A DNA stretch of 64,000 bases. It comes from Massilia norwichensis (GTDB taxonomy: Bacteria > Pseudomonadota > Gammaproteobacteria > Burkholderiales > Burkholderiaceae_D). The stretch covers positions 44,146 through 108,145 of the forward strand of contig NZ_JANUGX010000025.1 of NCBI RefSeq assembly GCF_024753245.1, read 5' to 3'. The first letter of the stretch is position 1. Each line of letters starts with the position of its first letter. This document shows, in pieces, positions 7,413-15,829 of this stretch. Position numbers and translations under genes: made by a program. The notes below the pieces were generated by a model that was not told where the DNA came from, ran no database searches, and was given only the letters and a program-made list of their open reading frames with translations.

Positions 7413-8087
7413 TTAATGAACGAACAGGAGTGCCAGCACGATGGGCAGCACGATCCCGAAGCCGATCACCGGCCAGGTCGAGGGCCGGTTGGCGGCGTGG
7501 TATTTCAGGATCAGGAAACCGGTGATGCAGAAGACCAGGCAGGCGCCGGCGAAAATGTCGATGAACCAGCTCCACACGGCGCCGGTGTTGCGGCCCTTGT
7601 GCATGTCGTTGAGCCAGGAGATCCAGCCGCGGTCGGTCTTCTCGTATTCGGCCTGGCCGTCGACGCCGATGCGCAGCCAGGCGTCGCCGCCGGGGCGGGG
7701 CAGGGGCACGTAGGCGTCTTCCTCGCTCCACTCGGCGTTCACGCCGCGCACGTCGACCGGGAAGGTCTGGTTCGCCCAGCCGGCCAGTTCGTCCGGCAGC
7801 GGCAGTTTGGCGTCCACGTGCTCCCCGGCGAAGGCGGCCAGGCGCTCGCGCAGCGGGGCGGGCAGCGTGGCCTTCTGGCGCGTCACGCTCGGTTTGGCCT
7901 CGATCTGGGAGGCATGGTTCAGGGTGAAGCCGGTGATGCTGAACAGGAGCATCGCCATCAGGCAGAGGGCGGAACTGATCCAGTGCCACTGGTGCAGCTG
8001 GCGCAGCCAGACGGCGCGGCGGGCTCCAGGGAGAACTGGAGAGGCGGCAGTGTTTTGCGAGGGAGATTTTGAACCGGTCGAGTGCAT
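7413..8087 (-). CDS. PepSY-associated transmembrane protein
   Basis: The 224-residue product starts at ATG 8087, just inside the Fur box. It has a cytoplasmic N-terminal stretch, a membrane helix around 33-55 (ISSALCLMAMLLFSITGFTLNH), a periplasmic PepSY-like portion (about 60-150) with the LNDMHKGRNTGAVWSWFID motif, then two more helices to the C-terminus. His residues flank the helices (HQWHW, NH, MHKG, KYH), as in the haem-binding PepSY_TM ferric reductases such as PiuB/FoxB. It is the first gene of the operon and probably the membrane component that moves electrons to a ferric siderophore in the periplasm; the haem role is inferred from the His positions. Confidence 0.87.
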   Translation of the reverse strand: MHSTGSKSPSQNTAASPVLPGARRAVWLRQLHQWHWISSALCLMAMLLFSITGFTLNHASQIEAKPSVTRQKATLPAPLRERLAAFAGEHVDAKLPLPDELAGWANQTFPVDVRGVNAEWSEEDAYVPLPRPGGDAWLRIGVDGQAEYEKTDRGWISWLNDMHKGRNTGAVWSWFIDIFAGACLVFCITGFLILKYHAANRPSTWPVIGFGIVLPIVLALLFVH

Positions 8088-8091
8088 GCGG

Positions 8092-8114
8092 TAAATGATA
8101 ACTATTATCATTTA
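8092..8114. promoter_or_regulatory. Fur box
   Basis: TAAATGATAA (8092-8101) and TTATCATTTA (8105-8114) form a perfect 10-bp inverted repeat around CTA, matching the A/T-rich GATAAT-type hexamer array recognised by Fe-Fur. It lies 4 bp upstream of the PepSY gene start and so covers its promoter and start region; iron-replete cells should repress the five genes 3603-8087. The odhA start is about 240 bp away on the other side, with nothing comparable near it. Confidence 0.9.
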
Positions 8115-8352
8115 GCGCGTCAACTCAGCTGTTTGGATGCCGCACAGTAACAAATAAAAACAAAGTCGCTCTCTGTCGTGCTCGACGCCTTGCGTTACAA
8201 TACCGTGCGCTAAAAGGCTGCACCTTGGCCTCTGTAGAGTCCTTCCCCCACAACTTGAGTAGTAGTGCGATCCGCTAACCGGTCAGGCCGTGTCGCGGAA
8301 GGTTTGAATAACCCGCCCCAAAATCGCGAAGCGCGAAGAAAGGTGAGCAAGA

Positions 8353-11208
8353 ATGATGCAACAATACGAAGCCAACTCGTACCTGTTCGGCGGAAATGCG
8401 CCGTATGTGGAAGAGTTGTATGAAGCCTACCTGAACAATCCGGGTTCGGTCCCGGACAACTGGCGCGCCTATTTCGACGCGATGCAGCACATGCCGGCAG
8501 TCGACGGCAGCGCCAAGCCCGACGTCGCACACGCCTCCGTGATCGCCTCCTTCGCCGAACGCGCCAAGCAGGGTCCGATCCGCACCGTGATGGCCTCGCC
8601 GGACGCTGAACTCGGCCGCAAGCGCGTCGCCGTCACCCAGCTGATCGCCGCCTACCGCTACCTCGGCTCGCGCTGGGCCAACCTGGACCCGCTGCAGCGC
8701 CAGGAACGCCCGCCGATCCCGGAACTGGATCCGGCCTTCTACGGTTTCAGCGAAGCCGACCTCGATACCAAATTCAATATCAGCAACACCTATTTCGGCC
8801 AGGAAACCGCATCGCTGCGCGACCTGCTGAACATGTTGCGCGACACCTACTGCCGCTCGATCGGCGCTGAGTTCATGTACGTCAGCGACCCGACCGAGAA
8901 GCGCTGGTTGCAGGAGAAGCTCGAGTCGATCCGTTCGACCCCGGCCTTCACCGCCGAAAAGAAAAAGCACATCCTCGAGCGCCTGACCGCGGCCGAAGGC
9001 CTGGAGCGCTACCTCCACACCAAGTACGTCGGCGCCAAGCGCTTCTCGCTGGAAGGCGGCGAGTCCTTCATCGCCTCGATGGACGAAGTGATCCAGCGCG
9101 CCGGTGAGCAGGGCGTCCAGGAAATCGTGATCGGCATGGCCCACCGCGGCCGCCTGAACGTCCTGGTCAACACCCTGGGCAAGGCACCGTCCGAGCTGTT
9201 CGAAGAATTCGAAGGCAAGCACGCCGACGACCTGCCGGCAGGCGACGTCAAATACCACCAGGGCTTCTCGAGCGACATCTCGACCCCGGGCGGTCCGGTT
9301 CACCTGTCGCTGGCGTTCAACCCGTCGCACCTGGAAATCGTCAACCCGGTCGTGGAAGGCTCGGTCAAGGCCCGCATGGAACGCCGCGGCGACCGCAAGG
9401 GCAAGGAAGTGCTGCCGATCCTGGTGCACGGCGACGCCGCATTCGCCGGCCAGGGCGTGGTCATGGAAACCCTGAACCTGGCCCAGACCCGCGGCTACGG
9501 CACCGGCGGTACCGTCCACATCGTCATCAACAACCAGATCGGTTTCACCACCTCGGACCCGCGCGACGCCCGTTCGACCATCTATTGCACCGACGTGGTC
9601 AAGATGATCGAAGCACCGGTGCTGCACGTGAACGCCGACGATCCGGAAGCCGTCGTGCTGGCCACGCAGATCGCGATGGACTACCGCACCGAGTTCCACA
9701 AGGACGTCGTGGTCGACATCGTCTGCTACCGCAAGCTGGGCCACAACGAGCAGGACACCCCGGCGCTGACCCAGCCGCTGATGTACAAGAAGATCGCCAA
9801 GCACCCGGGCACCCGCAAGATGTACGCGGACAAGCTGGCTGCGCAGGGCACCATCGCTGCCGAAGGCGGCGACCAGATGGTGGCCGAATACCGCGCCGCG
9901 ATGGACGCCGGCAAGCACACCATCGATCCGGTGCTGACCGACTTCAAGAACAAGTACGCCGTCGACTGGGCGCCGTTCCTGAACAAGAAGTGGACCGACG
10001 CCGCCGACACCGCCGTGCCGCTGACCGAGCTGAAACGCCTGGCCCAGCGCATCACCACCGTGCCGGAAAACTTCAAGCTGCACTCGCTGGTCGAGAAGGT
10101 GCTGGGCGACCGCGCCAAGATGGGCCAGGGCGAGATGAACCTGGACTGGGGCATGGGCGAACACCTGGCCTACGCCTCGCTGCTGTCCTCGGGCTACGCG
10201 GTCCGCCTGTCGGGCCAGGACGCCGGCCGCGGCACCTTCGTGCACCGTCACGCCGTGCTGCACGACCAGAACCGCGAGCGCTGGGACCAGGGTATCTACC
10301 TGCCGCTGGCGAACGTCTCGGACAACCAGGCCAACTTCACCGTCATCGACTCCGTGCTGTCGGAAGAAGCGGTGCTCGGCTTCGAATACGGTTACTCGAC
10401 CGCCGAGCCGAACACGCTGACCATCTGGGAAGGCCAGTTCGGCGACTTCGTCAACGGCGCGCAGGTCGTGATCGACCAGTTCATCGCTTCGGGCGAAGTG
10501 AAGTGGGGCCGCGCCTCGGGCCTGGTGCTGATGTTGCCGCACGGCTACGAAGGCCAGGGTCCGGAGCACTCGTCGGCACGTATCGAGCGCTTCCTGCAGC
10601 TGTGCGCAGACCACAACATGCAAGTCGTGCAGCCGACCACCGCTGCGCAGATCTTCCACCTGCTGCGCCGCCAGATGGTGCGCCAGTTCCGCAAGCCGCT
10701 GGTCATCTTCACGCCGAAGTCGCTGCTGCGTAACAAGGACGCCGGCTCGCCGCTGACCGACCTGGCCAAGGGCGGCTTCCAGACCGTCATCGGCGAACTG
10801 GACGAGAAGATCGACGCCAACAAGGTCAAGCGCGTGCAGGTCTGCTCGGGCAAGGTCTACTACGACCTGGTCAACACCCGCAAGACCCGCAACGCGAACG
10901 ACACGGCCATCATCCGTCTCGAGCAGCTGTATCCGTTCCCGCACAAGGCTTTCGTCGCCGAACTGAAGAAGTTCCCGAACGCGACCGAAGTGGTGTGGGT
11001 CCAGGACGAGCCGCAGAACCAGGGTCCGTGGTTCCAGATCCAGCACAACATCTTCGAAAGCATGGAAGCGGGCCAGCGCCTGTCGTACGCCGGCCGTCCT
11101 GCTTCGGCGTCCCCGGCCGTCGGCTATGCCGACAAGCACGTGGCGCAGCAGAAGGAACTGCTGGAAACCGCGTTCTCGAAGTTGAAGGGGTTCATCCTCA
11201 CCAAGTGA
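8353..11208 (+). CDS. sucA: 2-oxoglutarate dehydrogenase E1 component
   Basis: This is the 951-residue thiamine-diphosphate decarboxylase subunit that commits 2-oxoglutarate to succinyl-CoA in the TCA cycle. Recognisable parts are the E2-binding N-terminus (SYLFGGNAPYVEELYEAYL), the ThDP/Mg region (VIGMAHRGRLNVLVN; GDAAFAGQGVV; NNQIGFTTSD), the acidic loop HNEQDTPALTQP, and the transketolase-like C-terminal half (FEYGYSTAEPNTLTIWEGQFGDF; LPHGYEGQGPEHSSARIERFL). Length and motifs are normal for SucA/OdhA. ATG 8353 follows AAAGGTGAG. The 238-bp upstream space holds a TACAAT hexamer (8196-8201) but no convincing -35. Confidence 0.98.
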   Translation: MMQQYEANSYLFGGNAPYVEELYEAYLNNPGSVPDNWRAYFDAMQHMPAVDGSAKPDVAHASVIASFAERAKQGPIRTVMASPDAELGRKRVAVTQLIAAYRYLGSRWANLDPLQRQERPPIPELDPAFYGFSEADLDTKFNISNTYFGQETASLRDLLNMLRDTYCRSIGAEFMYVSDPTEKRWLQEKLESIRSTPAFTAEKKKHILERLTAAEGLERYLHTKYVGAKRFSLEGGESFIASMDEVIQRAGEQGVQEIVIGMAHRGRLNVLVNTLGKAPSELFEEFEGKHADDLPAGDVKYHQGFSSDISTPGGPVHLSLAFNPSHLEIVNPVVEGSVKARMERRGDRKGKEVLPILVHGDAAFAGQGVVMETLNLAQTRGYGTGGTVHIVINNQIGFTTSDPRDARSTIYCTDVVKMIEAPVLHVNADDPEAVVLATQIAMDYRTEFHKDVVVDIVCYRKLGHNEQDTPALTQPLMYKKIAKHPGTRKMYADKLAAQGTIAAEGGDQMVAEYRAAMDAGKHTIDPVLTDFKNKYAVDWAPFLNKKWTDAADTAVPLTELKRLAQRITTVPENFKLHSLVEKVLGDRAKMGQGEMNLDWGMGEHLAYASLLSSGYAVRLSGQDAGRGTFVHRHAVLHDQNRERWDQGIYLPLANVSDNQANFTVIDSVLSEEAVLGFEYGYSTAEPNTLTIWEGQFGDFVNGAQVVIDQFIASGEVKWGRASGLVLMLPHGYEGQGPEHSSARIERFLQLCADHNMQVVQPTTAAQIFHLLRRQMVRQFRKPLVIFTPKSLLRNKDAGSPLTDLAKGGFQTVIGELDEKIDANKVKRVQVCSGKVYYDLVNTRKTRNANDTAIIRLEQLYPFPHKAFVAELKKFPNATEVVWVQDEPQNQGPWFQIQHNIFESMEAGQRLSYAGRPASASPAVGYADKHVAQQKELLETAFSKLKGFILTK

Positions 11209-11276
11209 GGATGAGGGGCGCCGCACGCTCGCGCGTGCCGCTTCTGACCAAGTAAATAGTAAATTGGCCCAAGAGC

Positions 11277-11305
11277 GCCCCGCGTTGTCATAAACGCCGC
11301 GGGGC
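11277..11305 (+). promoter_or_regulatory. Hairpin in the sucA-sucB spacer
   Basis: GCCCCGCG (11277-11284) pairs with CGCGGGGC (11298-11305) around a 13-nt loop, followed by TTT and an A-rich leader to the sucB ribosome site GGAG. The T-run is too short for a strong terminator; partial termination or mRNA processing between E1 and E2 is possible. Confidence 0.4.
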
Positions 11306-11333
11306 TTTGGCAAAAAATATACGGAGTTTTTAA

Positions 11334-12602
11334 ATGGCACAAATCGAAGTCAAGGTCCCCCAACTGTCGGAATCGGTTGCTGAAGCGACCCTGCTGTCCT
11401 GGCATAAGAAAGTCGGCGAAGCCGTTTCGCGCGACGAGAACATGATCGACATCGAGACCGACAAGGTGGTCCTGGAACTGCCGGCACCGAGCGCCGGCGT
11501 GATCGTGCAGCTGATCAAGGCAGACGGCGCCACCGTCGTCTCCGGCGAAACCATCGCGATCATCGATACCGAAGCATCGGCGCAGACCAGCCCGATCGCC
11601 ATCACTTCCGCACCGGTCGCCAACGCCCCGGCCGCCGCCGCAGCGCCGCAGGCTTCCGCCTCGACCGGCAGCAAGGGCGACGTCGCCATGCCGGCCGCCG
11701 CCAAGATCCTGGCCGACAACAACCTGACCACCGCCGACGCCACCGGCTCCGGCCGTGACGGCCGCGTGACCAAGGGCGACGCCCTGGCCGCCGTCGCCAA
11801 CAAGGGCGCCGTCGCACCGGCCGCCCCGGCACCGCTGCAGCAGCAAGCCGCCAAGCCGGCCCTGCAGCAAGTCGCCGCACCGGCCCCGGCCAACCTGGGC
11901 GACCGTCCGGAAGAGCGCGTGCCGATGAGCCGCCTGCGCGCCCGTATCGCCGAGCGCCTGCTGCAGTCGCAGTCGACCAACGCCATCCTGACCACCTTCA
12001 ACGAAGTCAACATGGCTCCGGTCATGGAACTGCGCGCCAAGTACAAGGACAAGTTCGAGAAGGAACACGGCGTCAAGCTGGGCTTCATGTCCTTCTTCGT
12101 CAAGGCCGCCGTGGCAGCCCTGAAGAAGTACCCGATCCTGAACGCTTCGGTCGACGGCAACGACATCATCTATCACGGCTACTTCGACATCGGTATCGCT
12201 GTCGGTTCGCCGCGTGGCCTGGTGGTGCCGATCCTGCGCAACGCCGACCAGATGACGATCGCCGAAATCGAGAAGAAGATCGGTGAATTCGGTGCCAAGG
12301 CCAAGGAAGGCAAGCTGACCCTGGAAGACCTGACCGGCGGTACCTTCTCGATCTCGAACGGCGGTACCTTCGGCTCGATGCTGTCGACCCCGATCATCAA
12401 CCCGCCGCAGTCGGCCATCCTGGGCGTGCACGCGACCAAGGACCGCGCCGTCGTCGAAAACGGCCAGATCGTGATCCGTCCGATGAACTACCTGGCGATG
12501 TCCTACGACCACCGCATCATCGACGGCCGCGAAGCCGTGCTGGGCCTGGTCGCCATGAAGGACGCGCTGGAAGATCCGGCACGCCTGCTGCTGGACCTGT
12601 AA
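11334..12602 (+). CDS. sucB: Dihydrolipoyllysine succinyltransferase (2-oxoglutarate dehydrogenase E2)
   Basis: The 422-residue E2 core transfers the succinyl group from lipoate to CoA. The N-terminal lipoyl domain carries the lipoylated lysine in ETDKVVLE (about residue 43). An Ala/Pro linker follows, then the peripheral-subunit-binding domain (PAAAKILADNNL...GSGRDGRVTKGD, about 117-155), a second Ala/Pro linker, and the catalytic domain from about 185 (RVPMSRLRARIAERLL) ending with the active site SYDHRIIDGREAV. One lipoyl domain and this length are normal for SucB. ATG 11334 follows an AT-rich leader with GGAG. Confidence 0.98.
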   Translation: MAQIEVKVPQLSESVAEATLLSWHKKVGEAVSRDENMIDIETDKVVLELPAPSAGVIVQLIKADGATVVSGETIAIIDTEASAQTSPIAITSAPVANAPAAAAAPQASASTGSKGDVAMPAAAKILADNNLTTADATGSGRDGRVTKGDALAAVANKGAVAPAAPAPLQQQAAKPALQQVAAPAPANLGDRPEERVPMSRLRARIAERLLQSQSTNAILTTFNEVNMAPVMELRAKYKDKFEKEHGVKLGFMSFFVKAAVAALKKYPILNASVDGNDIIYHGYFDIGIAVGSPRGLVVPILRNADQMTIAEIEKKIGEFGAKAKEGKLTLEDLTGGTFSISNGGTFGSMLSTPIINPPQSAILGVHATKDRAVVENGQIVIRPMNYLAMSYDHRIIDGREAVLGLVAMKDALEDPARLLLDL

Positions 12603-12668
12603 TTCACGGCCACCGGGTTGCGGCCCGGTGCGTTCGCTGATTCGTTCGTTTGATGAAGGGGAGTCACC

Positions 12669-13007
12669 ATGATTGCCGATGAACTCAAGCGTTTGCACGA
12701 ACTGCACCAGGCCGGCGCCCTGACCGACGCCGAATTCGAACAGGCCAAGGCGAAGATCCTGTCCTCCTCGAACGTGAACCTGAACAAGGGCGCGTCGACG
12801 GCATCCGGCGGGAGCTTCGCGTCCGAACTCAACAGCCTGCGCCGCTCGCGCAGCGACCGCTGGATCAGCGGCGTCTGCGGCGGCCTGGCCAAGGTCTCGG
12901 ACGTCGATGCGTGGGTGTGGCGGCTGGTATTTGCCGCCTTCACCCTCACCTTCGGATTCGGGGCGGTGATTTACCTGCTGCTGTGGATCTTCGTACCGGA
13001 AGAATAA
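12669..13007 (+). CDS. SHOCT-PspC domain small membrane protein
   Basis: This 112-residue protein combines an N-terminal SHOCT-type short helical hairpin (DELKRLHELHQAGALTDAEFEQAKAKIL, about 4-31) with a C-terminal PspC domain (DRWISGVCGGLAKVSDVDAWVWRLVF) that ends in one membrane helix and a PEE tail. PspC domains sit in the inner membrane and respond to envelope stress in the Psp system; SHOCT modules are often regulatory or oligomerising. It lies 66 bp after sucB and 138 bp before lpdA, inside the dehydrogenase cluster, and no other psp gene is nearby. ATG 12669 has GGGGAG upstream. Function in this setting is unknown. Confidence 0.85.
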   Translation: MIADELKRLHELHQAGALTDAEFEQAKAKILSSSNVNLNKGASTASGGSFASELNSLRRSRSDRWISGVCGGLAKVSDVDAWVWRLVFAAFTLTFGFGAVIYLLLWIFVPEE

Positions 13008-13035
13008 TTTAACAGTCGTACCCGCGAAATTTTTG

Positions 13036-13117
13036 CCGTCATTCCCGCGAAAGCGGGAATCCATACGCCGCGTGATCAGTGGCTCAGCATGGATCCCCGC
13101 TTTCGCGGGGATGACGG
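13036..13117. repeat. Dispersed palindromic repeat, family A, full copy
   Basis: Two facing hairpins: ATTCCCGC/GCGGGAAT (13041-13060, GAAA loop) and ATCCCCGC/GCGGGGAT (13093-13112, TTTC loop). The outer ends CCGTCATTCCCGC and GCGGGGATGACGG are also complementary, so the element can fold as one long cruciform. It lies between the PspC gene and lpdA. Confidence 0.85.
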
Positions 13118-13145
13118 GCAGAGGGGTACGAATAAGGAATCAATA

Positions 13146-14576
13146 ATGAGCGAAAAACAATTTGACGTCGTCGTGATCGGCGGCGGCCCCGGCGGCTATG
13201 TGGCTGCCATCCGCGCTGCCCAGCTGGGCTTCAAGGTTGCCTGCATCGACGAGGCAAAGAACGCCAAGGGCGGCCCGGCCCTGGGCGGCACCTGCACCAA
13301 CGTCGGCTGCATCCCGTCGAAGGCGCTGCTGCAATCGTCGGAACACTTCGAGCACGCCGGCCACGCTTTCAAGGAGCACGGCATCAACGTGCAGGGCCTG
13401 GAGCTGGATCTGGCCCAGATGCTGAAGCGTAAGGATGGCGTGGTCAAGGCCAACAACGACGGCATCGTCTACCTGTTCAAGAAGAACAAGGTCACCTTCT
13501 TCCACGGCCGCGGCACCCTGGCCGGCAAGGCTGGCGAAGGCTTCACCGTCAACGTCACCGGCGCCGCCAACGAGACCATCACCGCCAAGAACGTGATCGT
13601 CGCCACCGGCTCGAACCCGCGCGAACTGCCGAACGCACCGTTCGACGAGAAGATCGTCCTGTCGAACACCGGCGCACTGGCCATCGATGCCGTCCCGGGC
13701 TCCCTGGGCGTGATCGGCGCCGGCGTCATCGGCCTGGAAATGGGTTCGGTGTGGCGTCGCCTGGGCGCCAAGGTCACCGTGCTGGAAGGCCTGCCGGCCT
13801 TCCTGGGCGCGGTCGACCAGCAGATCGCCAAGGAAGCGCAGAAGGCCTTCGTCAAGCAGGGTCTGGACATCCACCTGGGCGTTAAGATCGGTAACATCAC
13901 CAAGGGCGACAACAACGTCACCGTGGAATACGCCGATGCCAGCGGCGCGGCGCAGACCGCGACCTTCGATCGCCTGATCGTCTCGATCGGCCGCGTGCCG
14001 AACACCATCGGCCTGGGCTTCGAGTCGGTCGGCCTGCAGCTCGACGAGCGCGGCTTCATCGCCGTCGACGACGAGTGCCGCACCGGCGTGCCGGGCATCT
14101 GGGCAGTCGGCGACGTCGTGCGCGGCCCGATGCTGGCGCACAAGGCGGAAGAAGAGGGCGTCGCAGTTGCCGAGCGCATCGCCGGCCAGCACGGCCACGT
14201 CAACTTCAACACGATTCCGTGGGTGATCTACACCTCGCCGGAAATCGCCTGGGTTGGCCGCACCGAAGAGCAGCTCAAGAAGGACGGCGTCGCCTACAAG
14301 GCCGGCACCTTCCCGTTCATGGCCAACGGCCGTGCGCGCGCGCTGGGCGACACCACCGGTATGGTGAAGGTGATCGCCGACGCCGCCACCGACGAGATCC
14401 TGGGCGTGCACATCGTGGGCCCGGTCGCTTCCGAGCTGATCTCGGAAGCCGTGGTGGCGATGGAGTTCAAGGCTTCGGCTGAAGACATCGCACGCATCTG
14501 CCACGCTCACCCGACCCTGTCGGAAGCCACCAAGGAAGCCGCGCTCGCCGTCGACAAGCGTTCGCTGAACTTCTAA
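13146..14576 (+). CDS. lpdA: Dihydrolipoyl dehydrogenase (E3)
   Basis: The 476-residue FAD disulfide oxidoreductase reoxidises dihydrolipoamide of E2 using NAD+. It has the FAD motif VVVIGGGPGGYVAA at the N-terminus, the redox-active disulfide in GGTCTNVGCIPSKALL (Cys pair four residues apart), the NAD-binding GVIGAGVIGLEMGSVW (about 190-205), GIWAVGDVVRGPMLAHKAEEEG for FAD closure and the C-terminal His-Glu dyad in CHAHPTLSE. ATG 13146 with AAGGA upstream is chosen; an upstream in-frame ATG at 13089 lies inside repeat A and adds a repeat-derived leader. It completes the odh cluster. Confidence 0.97.
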   Translation: MSEKQFDVVVIGGGPGGYVAAIRAAQLGFKVACIDEAKNAKGGPALGGTCTNVGCIPSKALLQSSEHFEHAGHAFKEHGINVQGLELDLAQMLKRKDGVVKANNDGIVYLFKKNKVTFFHGRGTLAGKAGEGFTVNVTGAANETITAKNVIVATGSNPRELPNAPFDEKIVLSNTGALAIDAVPGSLGVIGAGVIGLEMGSVWRRLGAKVTVLEGLPAFLGAVDQQIAKEAQKAFVKQGLDIHLGVKIGNITKGDNNVTVEYADASGAAQTATFDRLIVSIGRVPNTIGLGFESVGLQLDERGFIAVDDECRTGVPGIWAVGDVVRGPMLAHKAEEEGVAVAERIAGQHGHVNFNTIPWVIYTSPEIAWVGRTEEQLKKDGVAYKAGTFPFMANGRARALGDTTGMVKVIADAATDEILGVHIVGPVASELISEAVVAMEFKASAEDIARICHAHPTLSEATKEAALAVDKRSLNF

Positions 14577-14604
14577 ATATGTATGGCCGGGCGATATGCC
14601 CGGC

Positions 14605-14682
14605 GCAGGGTGGGCACCCCGTGCTCACGTGTGACGTTCGCAAATCGCATGCGTCCGCGTGGGCACGGGGTGCCCACCCTGC
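14605..14682. repeat. Dispersed palindromic repeat, family B, full copy
   Basis: The left arm GCAGGGTGGGCACCCCGTG and the right arm CACGGGGTGCCCACCCTGC are reverse complements at the two ends of a 78-bp element; the inner part holds GTGACGTTCGCAAATCGCATGC, close to the inner part of the copy at 51818. It is preceded directly by a GCCGGGC/GCCCGGC hairpin (14586-14604) after the lpdA stop. Confidence 0.85.
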
Positions 14683-14703
14683 ATTTATCCGAGCAGTCCT
14701 CTC

Positions 14704-15801
14704 ATGAACGTTCAAGAGTATTATCAGCACGCCCTCAACGAGCGCGGTTTCAAGTCCGACGCGGCCCAGCAGCGCGCGGTAGACCGCCTGCAGCAGGCGT
14801 ACGACGACTGGGTCCATTACAAGGCCCAGCGGTCGTCCGCTTTCAAGCGCCTGATCAACCGTCCCGATGTCCCGCGCGGCGTCTACATGTGGGGCGGGGT
14901 GGGGCGCGGCAAGTCCTTCCTGATGGACAGCTTCTATTCGGTGGTGCCGGTGGTGCGCAAGACGCGCCTGCACTTTCACGAATTCATGCGCGCCGTGCAC
15001 CGCCAGCTCGACGAGCTGAAGGGCATGGAAGACCCGCTGATCGAAGTCGCCAAGCGCATCGCCAAAAAGTACCGCCTGATCTGTTTCGACGAATTCCACG
15101 TCAACGACGTCGCCGACGCGATGATCATGTACAACCTGCTCACGGCCCTGTTCGACAACGGCGTCTCCTTCGTGATGACCTCGAACTACGATCCGGACAA
15201 GCTGTACCCGGACGGCCTGCACCGCGACCGCATGCTGCCGACCATCGCGCTGCTGAAGGACAGGCTGGACGTGATGAACGTCGACGCCGGCATCGACTAC
15301 CGCCACCGCGCGCTGGAGCAGGTGCAGGCCTATTACACGCCGCTCAACGCCGCCAGCGACAAGATGCTGCGCGACACCTGGGCCAAGGTCGCCGATACCG
15401 CCGACGAGAATCCGGTGGTGCGCATCGAACAGCGCGAGATCCGCGCGCTGCGCCATGCCGGCGGCGCGATCTGGTTCGACTTCGCGACCCTGTGCGGCGG
15501 CCCACGCTCGCAGAACGACTACCTCGAACTGTCGAGCCGCTTCCACACCGTGATCCTGTCCGGCGTGCCGCGCATGTCGGCGGCGATGTCGTCCGAGGCG
15601 CGCCGCTTCACCTGGCTGATCGACGTGTTCTACGACCACAAGGTCAAGCTGATCATGTCGGCCGAGGTCGCGCCCGAGCAGCTGTACACGGAAGGCGCGA
15701 TGTCGAACGAGTTCCACCGCACCGTGTCGCGTATCATTGAGATGCAATCGCGCGAGTACATGCTGGCCGAGCGCCGCGGCGCCGCCGACGCGCTTGCGTG
15801 A
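14704..15801 (+). CDS. zapE: Cell division protein ZapE (AFG1-like ATPase)
   Basis: The 365-residue P-loop ATPase of the AFG1/ZapE family interacts with FtsZ and destabilises its polymers late in division and under low oxygen or heat in E. coli. Visible motifs are Walker A GGVGRGKSFLMD, Walker B LICFDEFHVNDVADAMIM with the family-specific FDEFHV, sensor-1 region SFVMTSNYDPDKLYPDGLHRDRMLP, and the terminal segment RIIEMQSREYML. ATG 14704 starts MNVQEYY, right after repeat B; in-frame codons further upstream would translate the repeat. Confidence 0.94.
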   Translation: MNVQEYYQHALNERGFKSDAAQQRAVDRLQQAYDDWVHYKAQRSSAFKRLINRPDVPRGVYMWGGVGRGKSFLMDSFYSVVPVVRKTRLHFHEFMRAVHRQLDELKGMEDPLIEVAKRIAKKYRLICFDEFHVNDVADAMIMYNLLTALFDNGVSFVMTSNYDPDKLYPDGLHRDRMLPTIALLKDRLDVMNVDAGIDYRHRALEQVQAYYTPLNAASDKMLRDTWAKVADTADENPVVRIEQREIRALRHAGGAIWFDFATLCGGPRSQNDYLELSSRFHTVILSGVPRMSAAMSSEARRFTWLIDVFYDHKVKLIMSAEVAPEQLYTEGAMSNEFHRTVSRIIEMQSREYMLAERRGAADALA

Positions 15802-15829
15802 ACCCATCGCAAAGGACAAGAACAAGACG

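Noticed and set aside
8275..11340. Long open frame on the minus strand opposite sucA (over 1000 codons).
   Set aside because: It mirrors the codon pattern of the sucA frame in high-GC DNA; the plus-strand product is a full SucA with all motifs and the minus product has no recognisable domain.
13089..13145. Upstream ATG for lpdA giving an N-terminal peptide PRFRGDDGQ.
   Set aside because: It is a translation of family A repeat sequence; the ATG at 13146 starts the conserved FAD-binding region and has its own ribosome site.
14583..15740. Alternative frame overlapping zapE, with an N-terminus containing a GTPC-R-V-type peptide.
   Set aside because: That peptide is a translation of the family B repeat, and the rest is a shadow of zapE.
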